Notes under the pieces: generated by a model
What the model was told of the DNA's origin: nothing
The model's database searches: none
Seen by the model: only the letters and a program-made list of their open reading frames with translations
Made by a program: the position numbers and the translations under genes
In this document: in pieces, positions 30,865 to 37,925 of the stretch
Position numbering within the stretch: the stretch's first letter is position 1
How the letters are laid out: every line of letters begins with the position of its first letter
Source: Lederbergia wuyishanensis
Lineage (GTDB): Bacteria > Bacillota > Bacilli > Bacillales > Bacillaceae_C
Direction: 5' to 3'
Assembly: GCF_022900255.1 (NCBI RefSeq)
Contig: NZ_JALIRM010000007.1
Location: 1 to 37,925 of the forward strand
DNA: 37,925 nucleotides

Positions 30865-31158
30865 ATGGAATCATATGAAGACTTTCATTTTGTAAAGTAT
30901 GAAATGACTTTTTTAACAATTATTTTAATTGGAGTATTTATTAGCATTGTTTTTCTCAAAAAGTATTTGAAGTTTTTAAACAGGTTTTCAGTTATGTTGA
31001 TCAGTTTTATATGTATAATAATCTCTGCCTTTAACTTGGTTATGCTTGGGTATGTAGCAGATGAGTTTAATTTTGTGGATACAGTTAATTCGTATTTATT
31101 TCTTGCAATTATTGGATTTGGTATTCTTAATTCAGCTTTAGCATATAAAAATCAATAG
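30865..31158 (+). CDS. Small three-helix membrane protein, unknown
   Basis: A 97-residue protein with a polar start and three hydrophobic helices (about 14-31, 41-63 and 73-92). A run of AGGGGGAAAG precedes ATG 30865. I recognise no family. It stands alone between a terminator and the promoter of the next gene. AT-rich codon use is like its neighbours. Confidence 0.65.
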   Translation: MESYEDFHFVKYEMTFLTIILIGVFISIVFLKKYLKFLNRFSVMLISFICIIISAFNLVMLGYVADEFNFVDTVNSYLFLAIIGFGILNSALAYKNQ

Positions 31159-31182
31159 TGGGGCCAACATGAATCTTTTATA

Positions 31183-31210
31183 TTAAACTTCTGTGATATT
31201 TTGCTATAAT
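31183..31210 (+). promoter_or_regulatory. Promoter of the EEP-family gene
   Basis: TGC-TATAAT (31202-31210) is a perfect extended -10 box; TTAAAC (31183-31188) is a weak -35 box at 16 bp. It lies about 36 bases before the gene start. Confidence 0.55.
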
Positions 31211-31245
31211 TGCAATCGTATACATAAAAAGAAAGGGGTTTTCTG

Positions 31246-32019
31246 ATGGATTTACGTATCATGACATACAACGTACGAAATGATTGTGACGCACCGCCTA
31301 ATTCTTGGGAGGAACGTAAAGGATTAATGAGGGATTTAATTATAAGAGAATCTCCAGATCTAATTGGTACCCAAGAATGTAAATTTAACCAAGTGCAGGA
31401 TTTGGATCATCTTCTTGAGGATTATGATTGGATTGGTTTGGGAAGAGAAGGCGGAAGTAAAAGTGAGTTTATGGCGATATTTTATAAAAAAAGTCGTTTC
31501 GACGTGTTAGAATACGATCATTTTTGGCTGTCGGATACTCCGGATGTGATGGCCTCAAGCACGTGGGGAAATGATTGTACACGGATGGCCACGTGGGTTC
31601 GATTTTTGGATAAGGAGACGCAACAATCTTTCTACCATTTGAATACTCATTTGGATCATGTTTCTGAGATTGCGAGAGTAAAAGGTGCGGAGTTGATAGT
31701 AAAACAGGCAGAAGCCTTTGATTCGTCTATTCCATTATTTATTACGGGAGATTTTAACACGGTATACGAAACGGACACACACCAAGCCTTTTTAACAAAA
31801 GGGGATTTCATAGATACATGGGATTCAGCCACAGAACGAATCAATAAAGAATTGGGAAGCTTTAATAACTTTAATGATCCAACTGGTGGAGAAGGAAGGA
31901 TCGACTGGATTTTATATCGTGGAGATGTAAAAGTAGGTACTCTTAACATTGTAAATGATCAAGTAGACGGAAGATTTCCGAGTGATCACTTTCCTATCGT
32001 TGTGGACTTTGAAATTTAA
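31246..32019 (+). CDS. Endonuclease/exonuclease/phosphatase family protein
   Basis: A 257-residue enzyme of the EEP fold, which hydrolyses phosphodiester or phosphate-ester bonds with Mg2+. Motifs in order: MTYNVRND, the metal ligand Glu in IGTQECKF, NTHLDHVSE, GDFNT, RIDWIL and PSDHFPIVVDFEI with the final catalytic His. There is no signal peptide, so it is cytoplasmic. The substrate cannot be told from the sequence; related proteins range from nucleases to sugar-phosphate hydrolases. AAAGGGG precedes ATG 31246. Confidence 0.9.
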   Translation: MDLRIMTYNVRNDCDAPPNSWEERKGLMRDLIIRESPDLIGTQECKFNQVQDLDHLLEDYDWIGLGREGGSKSEFMAIFYKKSRFDVLEYDHFWLSDTPDVMASSTWGNDCTRMATWVRFLDKETQQSFYHLNTHLDHVSEIARVKGAELIVKQAEAFDSSIPLFITGDFNTVYETDTHQAFLTKGDFIDTWDSATERINKELGSFNNFNDPTGGEGRIDWILYRGDVKVGTLNIVNDQVDGRFPSDHFPIVVDFEI

Positions 32020-32062
32020 AAAGCGGTAGGCATCTTGGTAAAGGATGCCTACCGTACTTTAT
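32020..32062. terminator. Bidirectional terminator between convergent genes
   Basis: CGGTAGGCATC (32024-32034) and GATGCCTACCG (32044-32054) are a perfect 11-bp inverted repeat, flanked by A-rich sequence on the left and T-rich on the right. It can stop transcripts from both sides. Confidence 0.85.
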
Positions 32063-32637
32063 TTTGAAATACTATTAAAAGCTTTGCGATAACTCCATAT
32101 TAAAATAAGAACAATGATATACACAACAAATGATGCGATTCCACCAACTATTATGATAGCGGTAGCCAGATCTTGAGGTATATTTAAAACAAATGGAGTT
32201 AGAATTGTGACTGCGAGTAAAATAATGATATAAAACGTTTGGATATTTTTCGTTGTTTTTGCAAGTGTTGAATTTTGATGATGATTCGCTAATTCAATAC
32301 ATCCTTGTAATAAGAAAAAGATAAAAGCAATGTGTATTAATGTAAGTACTGATGACGAAATTAGGATTAAGATGGTCGATGTAGATGGAACAATCCCTTC
32401 AAGAATATTGATTTCCCCGATAAAATATTCCGGTATACTCAAAATCGCCAAAATGATCGCAAACGTTCTCGCCTTTTTAAAATAGGCGGAAAACGAGTTT
32501 AAATCGCTTAAAGCGGACACGATGATAAAATAACCGACGAAATCCGGTAAAAGATCGAATTGATTAATTTTAAAATCTAAAAATACGAGCATGAAACCCC
32601 AAAAAATCTTCGTAAAGGCTTTTGAAATGTCGTTCAT
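32059..32637 (-). CDS. Membrane protein, unknown, about five helices
   Basis: A 192-residue integral membrane protein read from the minus strand. It starts MNDISKAFTKIFWGFMLVFLDFKINQFDLLPDFVGY, a pattern (WGF..VFLDF.IN..D.LPDF.GY) that I associate with an uncharacterised Bacillales membrane family. Further helices lie near residues 58-80, 85-110, 128-150 and 158-182. Its start overlaps the stop of the upstream gene (TAATG), with AGGGGGACC as ribosome site, so the two are co-translated and probably act together. Function unknown. Confidence 0.7.
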   Translation of the reverse strand: MNDISKAFTKIFWGFMLVFLDFKINQFDLLPDFVGYFIIVSALSDLNSFSAYFKKARTFAIILAILSIPEYFIGEINILEGIVPSTSTILILISSSVLTLIHIAFIFFLLQGCIELANHHQNSTLAKTTKNIQTFYIIILLAVTILTPFVLNIPQDLATAIIIVGGIASFVVYIIVLILIWSYRKAFNSISK

Positions 32638-33497
32638 TATTGGTCCCCCTGTATAATGGCTGCAATGTCTTTTTCGGTCAATTCTGGCTGATAATAGATG
32701 GTATCTGGGAATGAAAATGTCTTACCATCTTCATCTTTGCCAATCATTTTTATTTCAAAGGTATATAAATGAAGTTTGTTTTTATCATCTTTGTCAAATT
32801 TTATTTCATATTCCATTGACAAGTAATCGCCTTTTTTCTTAAGAATCGGAAAGGAATCTTTTGTTAGGAGCTCTCCCTTTGGTACGATATCTGAATGATT
32901 TTCGGGAGTCCTTTGATTTTCTCCAACATAAAGCTTTATTGCCTTTTCAAATTTATCTGCAAACGGAATTTCCAAATCAGTGATGTTGACATCTTTTTTT
33001 GCCACCGCAACTGCAAATCCAGTATCGTCTGATGAACTTCCACTAGCACTAAATTCGAAAGGGGTCTTGTTTTCTTTGTATTTACGAAGAATGACATCTC
33101 CAATATCCATCAATTGAATATCCCCATTCGAAAAATGTGCTTCTACTTCGGTTAGATGTATTTCTCCGTTATTCATGATCTCTTCAAGTTCTTCAGGTAC
33201 ATTAACATGTAATATCTTTATTTGGTGATGTCTAAATGTATTATATATTTGATCTTCAAACACTGGGAGCGTTATGTCCAAATCTGGAAGCGTAAACCAA
33301 GCAATTTTAGTTTCATCATTTCGATTCGTCAAATATTGAAATTGGAGCATGCTATCAACGCTAACCTGAGTGTCATAATAATGCTTTAACATGATTGGCT
33401 GATTCAATTGTTTACTGGTAAAAAATAAATAATTTCCAATCATACTTATGATTGCGAAGACCATGCCAACTGTTAGCATGGCTTTTTTTATTTTCAT
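32637..33497 (-). CDS. Membrane-anchored exported protein, unknown
   Basis: A 286-residue minus-strand protein. The start at 33497 is chosen because AGAGAGGACC precedes it; the longer form from 33527 lacks a ribosome site. Residues ~4-24 form one membrane anchor, and the rest is a soluble outer domain rich in beta strands and acidic residues (ITLPVFEDQIYNTFRH, NGDIQLMDIGDVILRKYKEN, LSMEYEIKFDKDDKNKLHLY). I recognise no family or catalytic motif. It is translationally coupled to the following membrane protein, suggesting a two-part envelope system. It is transcribed divergently from the carboxypeptidase gene. Confidence 0.65.
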   Translation of the reverse strand: MKIKKAMLTVGMVFAIISMIGNYLFFTSKQLNQPIMLKHYYDTQVSVDSMLQFQYLTNRNDETKIAWFTLPDLDITLPVFEDQIYNTFRHHQIKILHVNVPEELEEIMNNGEIHLTEVEAHFSNGDIQLMDIGDVILRKYKENKTPFEFSASGSSSDDTGFAVAVAKKDVNITDLEIPFADKFEKAIKLYVGENQRTPENHSDIVPKGELLTKDSFPILKKKGDYLSMEYEIKFDKDDKNKLHLYTFEIKMIGKDEDGKTFSFPDTIYYQPELTEKDIAAIIQGDQ

Positions 33498-33549
33498 ATT
33501 TTCGGTCCTCTCTAAAATGTTCTCCATCTATCATTCTACAAATTCATAT

Positions 33550-33584
33550 AAAACTCCTTTTTAAGTGTAGGGGTAGGAGTTTTT
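33550..33584. other. Hairpin in the divergent intergenic region
   Basis: AAAACTCCT (33550-33558) and AGGAGTTTT (33575-33583) are a 9-bp inverted repeat followed on the plus strand by further T. No upstream plus-strand gene needs a terminator here, so it may be a leader hairpin of one of the two divergent genes or an operator. No clear promoter was identified for either gene. Confidence 0.45.
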
Positions 33585-33630
33585 TCCGCGTCTATTAGTT
33601 ATAGATATGCGAAATATAGGAGTGAATTTC

Positions 33631-34512
33631 ATGAAAAGAAAAAGCCTTTTCCTTATCATTATTCTTTTAACGATCATTTCTTACAATAAAAAAGATCAAA
33701 TCATCATGGCGTTTACACATTCGCCTGTACATATTTCGGGAGAAGCTGCAGTCTTAATGGATCAAAATACGGGGAAAATCATTTTTTCAAAAAATCAAAA
33801 TGCAAAATTATATCCTGCGAGTACGACGAAACTTTTGACTGCTTTGGTGGTCCTTGATGGAAGAGCGCCTAATGAAAAAGTAAAGATTGGCAAAGAAGTT
33901 TATTTGCAGACAGAAGGCGAAGCGCGTGTAGGTTTATTCGAAGGACAAGTTCAGACTGTAGAGGAACTACTCGCAGCTATGCTTTTACAATCAGGAAATG
34001 ATGCGGCGAGGTCGCTTGCGGTATATACGGCAATTCAAGACAAGAAAATGAGTGAACCTGAAGCTATTCAGTATTTTGCCGATTTAATGAATACAAAGGC
34101 AAAGGAAATCGGAGCAAACCATTCAAACTTTGTAAATCCACATGGTTTACACGACGAAAATCATTTTTCTACTGCCTATGATTTGGCTTTAATTGCGAAG
34201 GAAGCTAAAAAAAATAAAATAATCAATAGTCTAGTAAGTCAGCAAATTTATTCAACGAAAACACATACGTATAAAAATCGCAATCAACTTTTAGATCCTA
34301 ACAGTTCCTATTATTACGAAGATGCGACAGGTTTGAAAACTGGATTCACTGACCAGGCGGGTTATTGTCTCATTTCGTCTGCGAATAGAGGAAGCAAAAA
34401 TTTAATTTCGGTTGTTCTTCATTCAGGAAAGGAATCCATGTGGACGGATTCAATTTCTTTACTGGATTATGGGTTTGCTGAAGATAAGGAAAAGAAGCTT
34501 GCCCAACCATGA
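33631..34512 (+). CDS. D-alanyl-D-alanine carboxypeptidase, peptidase S11
   Basis: A penicillin-binding protein that trims the terminal D-Ala from peptidoglycan stem peptides. ATG 33631 with GGAGTG upstream gives 293 residues and an N-terminal hydrophobic segment for export. The three S11 motifs are intact: Ser64-Thr-Thr-Lys67 (YPASTTKLL), Ser121-Gly-Asn123 (LQSGNDAA) and Lys236-Thr-Gly238 (GLKTGFTD). NFVNPHGLHDENHFSTAYDLA is typical. The C-terminal beta domain and amphipathic anchor of PBP5-type enzymes are missing, so it probably stays attached through its N-terminus. The ECF sigma operon begins about 84 bases downstream with no clear terminator between. Confidence 0.92.
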   Translation: MKRKSLFLIIILLTIISYNKKDQIIMAFTHSPVHISGEAAVLMDQNTGKIIFSKNQNAKLYPASTTKLLTALVVLDGRAPNEKVKIGKEVYLQTEGEARVGLFEGQVQTVEELLAAMLLQSGNDAARSLAVYTAIQDKKMSEPEAIQYFADLMNTKAKEIGANHSNFVNPHGLHDENHFSTAYDLALIAKEAKKNKIINSLVSQQIYSTKTHTYKNRNQLLDPNSSYYYEDATGLKTGFTDQAGYCLISSANRGSKNLISVVLHSGKESMWTDSISLLDYGFAEDKEKKLAQP

Positions 34513-34595
34513 TAAAATAAATTAGAAAAAAGTGTAGGGTCGGTTGTTGTTTGTAACGTCTATAGGGATGCAAGTCGGAAAGGGGGGGAGAAGTT

Positions 34596-35138
34596 TTGGA
34601 TGATGTGCTCATTGAAAAGATAAAAAATGGAAATGATCATGCGTTTCGTATTCTCGTTGAAAAATATAGAACCCATATTTTTTATACAGTGTACGGCGTT
34701 CTTCGAAACGAAAAAGATGCTGAAGATGCGGCACAAGAAGTGTTCCTAAAAATCTATACTTCTCTCCCCCAATTCGAGGGTAATGGTTTTAAAACGTGGA
34801 TCACGAGAATTGCCGTTAATCATGCGATCGATATAAAAAGAAAGCAAGTTAGAAGGCAGGAAAACCAGCAAGTTGAGTATGACGAAACGGGGCATTCACC
34901 ACGATTGGAAAGTGTAGAGCTTCTAGTCATTAATAAAGAAAAAAGAGAGCTCTTACGAAAAAGGATTAAAGAACTACCAGAAAATTATCGTTCAGTCGTT
35001 GAGGACTTTTACATAAAAGAAAAGTCATATCAAGAAATAGCAGTAAACCAAAATGTACAGCCGAAAACCATCGAAGTAAAGCTTTATCGTGCAAGACAAT
35101 GGATGAAAAAGCACTGGAAGGAGGATGATTTTTCATGA
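34596..35138 (+). CDS. ECF sigma factor
   Basis: A 180-residue extracytoplasmic-function sigma factor. TTG 34596 is used, five bases after a GGGGGGGAG site. Region 2 spans about 10-75 (DHAFRILVEKYRTHIFYTVY, DAEDAAQEVFLKIY, FKTWITRIAVNHAIDIKRK), and region 4 spans about 115-170 (LPENYRSVVEDFYIKEKSYQEIA, KTIEVKLYRARQWMKKHW). It should direct RNA polymerase to envelope-stress promoters. The next gene, overlapping by four bases, is its predicted anti-sigma factor. A CGTC-type -10 box at 34557-34560 hints at self-regulation, but no matching AAC-type -35 box is seen. It resembles the SigM/SigV/SigW/SigX group; I cannot assign it to one. Confidence 0.92.
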   Translation: MDDVLIEKIKNGNDHAFRILVEKYRTHIFYTVYGVLRNEKDAEDAAQEVFLKIYTSLPQFEGNGFKTWITRIAVNHAIDIKRKQVRRQENQQVEYDETGHSPRLESVELLVINKEKRELLRKRIKELPENYRSVVEDFYIKEKSYQEIAVNQNVQPKTIEVKLYRARQWMKKHWKEDDFS

Positions 35139-35602
35139 ATCACATGACGTATGAAAACTGGCTAGAATACGTTCGGGATGAGCTTAATGAAGAAACAAGA
35201 AAAGTATATGAAAACCATCTATACAGTTGTGACCACTGCCTGGAACTTTATTTAAAAGCGGTGGAAGCGACGGAATTCCAGATGCCGGAATTTGAGGAAG
35301 ACTCAAGCTTTACAGATTCGATTATGCAACAAGTTACTGAGTTAAATAAGCCAAAGCCAATGACAAAGCCACGAAAAAAGATTTCGCAAAAACAAACAAT
35401 TGTTCATTATTTCGTAGCGGCTGCAGTAACGTTGTTCTTAATGTCAACAGGGGTATTTTCTCATCTTATGAATATGGCAAGTACATTTGAACATAGCGAA
35501 CAGAAGCAAGCTGAATCATTTGTTCAATCGTTTTTAAATAAACAAGATTCCTTTACAAATAAATTCGAAGAGATACTTAAGGAGGAGGATCGTCATGAAT
35601 AA
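35135..35602 (+). CDS. Zinc-finger anti-sigma factor
   Basis: A 155-residue membrane protein. The N-terminal part has a putative zinc-binding anti-sigma motif, NHLYSCDHCLE, with His28, Cys32 and Cys35 in the HxxxCxxC spacing. A single membrane helix follows near residues 88-108 (HYFVAAAVTLFLMSTGVFSH), then a ~45-residue outer tail rich in Gln, Glu and Lys. It should hold the ECF sigma factor at the membrane until a signal releases it. It overlaps the sigma gene (ATGA) and the next gene by 8 bases. Confidence 0.87.
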   Translation: MNHMTYENWLEYVRDELNEETRKVYENHLYSCDHCLELYLKAVEATEFQMPEFEEDSSFTDSIMQQVTELNKPKPMTKPRKKISQKQTIVHYFVAAAVTLFLMSTGVFSHLMNMASTFEHSEQKQAESFVQSFLNKQDSFTNKFEEILKEEDRHE

Positions 35603-36671
35603 AAACCCATTTATCGCGTTTTTGCTCGCATTTTTTCCGGGCGGAGGTTTGATGTATCTAGGGAAAGTATTGCGCGGGCTTTTTTATACAGCAACTGTTA
35701 TTGGAATTCCAATTGTGTCGTTTGGGTTAGCAGCAATGTCGAACGAAGGTGTTTTTGCAGCATTCTCAATTGGCGGTTTGATCATGTATATTATCAACTT
35801 TATCGATACTGTTGTAACCGCATCGAAGCTATATCAACAGCCAACAAATACACAGGATGTGGCTGTGCAACAAAAAGCCAATGACTCTGAACGCTTTTTT
35901 ACAATAGTGCTGTCGTTCGTACCTGGGTTAGGACATTTCCAGTTAGGTTTAGTATATCGTGGGATGACACTGCTCGCTTCCTTCCTTGGAGCAGCGATTA
36001 TGGTGTTATTTGTAACGATGATGACTGGACGTGAACAGTTCCTTATTTTTTTAGCAACACTGCCAATCATTTGGATATACGGATTCTTTGATGTGATAAG
36101 GCTACTTGATGCCAAGCAAAAAGGAGAGACACTTGTCGATAAGTCAGTGTTAGAAGATATTGAAAATAGAACAGGTGATGGTAGAAAAAGTAAAGCCATT
36201 GCAACATTGCTTTCCATTATCCCAGGAGCAGGTCATTTATATCTAGGACTGCAAAAACGCGGGATTCAGTTAATGGCAGCATTCCTTTTTTCCATCTATA
36301 TTCTAGATGTATTAAGGCTTGGAATCTTCCTGTTTGTCGTTCCGATTATCTGGTTCTTTAGCTTCTTTGACGGTCTGCAAAAAGCATCGAGAGCGGAAAG
36401 TGATGAAATCGAAGAAGATGTGCCAATCGTATCTTTCTTTATTAATCATCAAAAATGGGTCGGGATTGGTTTGATAGCATTAGGGGTTTATTATTTAGGA
36501 ACGAATATATTAGTACCTATTATTGCTCCGTATATTAAAGGAGATATCCTTTATTTGTTTTATCGTTACGTACAAACAGGTATCCTCTGTATTTTACTCA
36601 TAGGTGGAGGAATCAAATTATTGTCTGGTAAAAAAGTGACACAAACAAAAGAAGAAGGTGATACACAATGA
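35595..36671 (+). CDS. Polytopic membrane protein with threefold internal repeat
   Basis: A 358-residue membrane protein that is mostly hydrophobic. Three copies of a module are visible. Each starts with a PGxG..xLG...RG motif: PGGGLMYLGKVLRG at 15-28, PGLGHFQLGLVYRG at 110-123 and PGAGHLYLGLQKRG at 210-223. Each ends about 50-56 residues later in an F-x-D motif (Asp71, Asp166, Asp259). The motif resembles that of TM2-type membrane domains. A final pair of helices (about 288-345) is separate. AGGAGGAGG precedes ATG 35595. Its overlap with anti-sigma and with the next gene suggests that it senses or carries out the envelope response. Function unknown. Confidence 0.75.
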   Translation: MNKNPFIAFLLAFFPGGGLMYLGKVLRGLFYTATVIGIPIVSFGLAAMSNEGVFAAFSIGGLIMYIINFIDTVVTASKLYQQPTNTQDVAVQQKANDSERFFTIVLSFVPGLGHFQLGLVYRGMTLLASFLGAAIMVLFVTMMTGREQFLIFLATLPIIWIYGFFDVIRLLDAKQKGETLVDKSVLEDIENRTGDGRKSKAIATLLSIIPGAGHLYLGLQKRGIQLMAAFLFSIYILDVLRLGIFLFVVPIIWFFSFFDGLQKASRAESDEIEEDVPIVSFFINHQKWVGIGLIALGVYYLGTNILVPIIAPYIKGDILYLFYRYVQTGILCILLIGGGIKLLSGKKVTQTKEEGDTQ

Positions 36672-37567
36672 GAACATGGAGAGTTGGTTCTTTTTCAATG
36701 GGAGGGGCACTCGTTTTCCTCGGCGTATTCCTTCTTCTACAGCAAGTCCTTGATTGGGATCCGGCGGTTGCCCTTTTATCATGGTGGCCCGTATTATTCA
36801 TTATTTTAGGAATTGAGATTCTTATTTACTTATCGTTTTTTAACAAAGAAAATAGCCACGTAAAATATGATTTTATCAGTATTATCTTTATCGGTTTTAT
36901 TGGAACACTTGGACTTGGAGTTGCCTTACTGCAGTCTGTGGGGCTGCTGGATGCGGCAAACCAATATATTTCAGCCGAAGTAAAAACAGTCGATTTACCA
37001 AAATACGAAGAAACAATGCTAGATGGAATTACACGTGTTCAAGTTGACGCAGGGTCATATCCTGTAACGATTGAAAGTACGACTAGTAAAACGATGACGA
37101 TGTTCGGAACGTATAGAGGCGATGTCTATAAAAAAGGATTTCCAGTAAAAGAGGTTTCAGATTATGCACTTGTGGAAAAACTAGGGGATACGATATATAT
37201 ACGATTTAAAGATATTCCATATAAACGTTATAGTGGGTTTAGTGGACATATGGAGCCAACTCTTCTAATTCCTGAAAATATGAATCTTGAAGTCAATGGA
37301 AAAGGAAATTCATTGGCATTAAAACCACGCAATATGAAAAATGATTGGGAAGTAGTAAACGGCGGTTATTTGGATATCATGGTATCAAAGGATACAAACG
37401 TTAAGTTAGACGTTCAAGATTCCCGTAATCTGGATGATGGAAAATGGGAAAACATGAAAAAAGTACAAAACGATTATGAAGACGTCGTGAAATCGGCAAA
37501 TCAAACATTTGGTACAGGAAAGCATACTATTTTTATAAAAAATGCGGATGGAGTAAATATTAAATAA
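36668..37567 (+). CDS. LiaI/LiaF-like membrane protein
   Basis: A 299-residue protein. Two N-terminal helices with a Trp-Pro centre (GGALVFLGVFLLLQQVLDWD, then LSWWPVLFIILGIEILIYL) match the LiaI-LiaF-type membrane region; a third helix lies near residues 72-93. The rest (~105-299) is a beta-rich outer domain (VQVDAGSYPVTIES, NLEVNGKGNSLAL, GGYLDIMVSKDTNVKLDV) reminiscent of the repetitive beta domains that follow such helices. Proteins of this type modulate cell-envelope stress signalling in Firmicutes. It overlaps the preceding gene by four bases (ATGA) and is the last of four tightly packed genes. No terminator is obvious after it. Confidence 0.78.
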   Translation: MRTWRVGSFSMGGALVFLGVFLLLQQVLDWDPAVALLSWWPVLFIILGIEILIYLSFFNKENSHVKYDFISIIFIGFIGTLGLGVALLQSVGLLDAANQYISAEVKTVDLPKYEETMLDGITRVQVDAGSYPVTIESTTSKTMTMFGTYRGDVYKKGFPVKEVSDYALVEKLGDTIYIRFKDIPYKRYSGFSGHMEPTLLIPENMNLEVNGKGNSLALKPRNMKNDWEVVNGGYLDIMVSKDTNVKLDVQDSRNLDDGKWENMKKVQNDYEDVVKSANQTFGTGKHTIFIKNADGVNIK

Positions 37568-37762
37568 CAATTGACTGGTTATAGAAAAGAGCTGCAAAGA
37601 TTTAAAAAAACATTCAATAAAGAGATCATCGCGATTATTGTCCAGAAAATGAACGCTATGGTCACGGTGAATGTCAACTTACCCTGGGAACGAAAAAATA
37701 AGTTATGCAGTCAGTATGGATCGCTCAAGGTACTCAGGGCACGATAAAAGAAGTATAGCTGT

Positions 37763-37925
37763 TGATTGAACTTTCAAAAGGGCAGAGTCCATGCAAAAAG
37801 CATGTAACCTGTCCTTTTAGAACGTTTAAAGTGCCTGTGCCACAAAGAAAATCGTAATTATTGTCCGATTGGAGCATTCAAAGTGCTTATGTCCCATAGA
37901 AAATGGCCACAGTTGTCCTATTGGA
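37763..37925. repeat. 52-bp degenerate tandem repeat running off the window
   Basis: Units start GTCC at 37811, 37863 and 37915, exactly 52 bp apart; the two complete units share 35 of 52 bases, with a common TTCAAAGTGC-like block and CATAGAAAAT-like block. A further diverged copy precedes them from about 37763, and the next is cut by the window end. Between 37568 and 37762 I see no gene, only a possible more decayed copy near 37630-37660. The array is too diverged and has no spacers, so it is not CRISPR. Confidence 0.65.

Noticed and set aside
35834-36217. 127-residue minus-strand frame inside the threefold-repeat membrane protein gene
   Set aside because: Fully antisense to a clear plus-strand membrane protein with a ribosome site and overlapping neighbours; no independent support.
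37811-37925. CRISPR array at the right edge
   Set aside because: The 52-bp units differ over their whole length; there is no conserved repeat with unique spacers.

Overview
The window is 37.9 kb of a Gram-positive Firmicute chromosome of the order Bacillales. The evidence is the Bacillus-type gene order (yebE-yebG-pur operon-yerABC-pcrBA-ligA-camS-gatCAB), strong AGGAGG-type ribosome binding sites, many GTG and TTG starts, CcpA- and PurR-type sites, and CamS and FIMAH-type proteins. Low GC and several sequence details suggest Bacillaceae or Planococcaceae. I cannot name the genus.

Layout. Positions 1-700: the end of an rRNA operon (23S tail, complete 5S, terminator), then a partial tandem duplication holding a truncated 5S and a second terminator. 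Positions 1012-3626: a secreted NlpC/P60-fold protein without its catalytic residues, a 37-residue membrane peptide, and a CBM-GH26-FIMAH mannanase with its own promoter and a CcpA (cre) site. Positions 3747-4471: yebE/yebG. Positions 4470-15533: the de novo purine operon purE-K-S-Q-L-F-M-N-H-D, behind paired PurBoxes, a sigma-A promoter and a guanine riboswitch with two terminator-like hairpins. Positions 15657-25669: yerA, yerB, yerC, pcrB, pcrA, ligA, camS. Positions 25964-29155: gatCAB. Positions 29401-33497: accessory genes (thioredoxin-like protein, arylamine N-acetyltransferase, small membrane protein, EEP-family nuclease/phosphatase, two minus-strand membrane proteins). Positions 33631-37567: a D-Ala-D-Ala carboxypeptidase, then four overlapping genes: ECF sigma factor, zinc-finger anti-sigma factor and two membrane proteins.

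Most striking signals. In the purine operon, purB and purC are absent from their usual place between purK and purS. PurQ has Gly86 where the nucleophilic Cys of the glutaminase should be. PurF has RYGGAG where the glutamine-binding RYATAG-type motif should be. The synthetase and transferase halves look intact. Together this suggests a purine pathway that uses free ammonia rather than glutamine, or complementation from elsewhere in the genome. The NlpC/P60 protein has likewise lost Cys, His and the third polar residue.

The intergenic DNA is rich in short repeats: a MITE-like element with 21-bp inverted ends and a folded core between pcrA and ligA; GGGGACAGG repeats on both sides of purD, one of which forms the operon terminator; a 21-bp periodic array upstream of pcrB; and a 52-bp degenerate array running off the right edge. 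I see no tRNA, CRISPR array, prophage or transposase gene.
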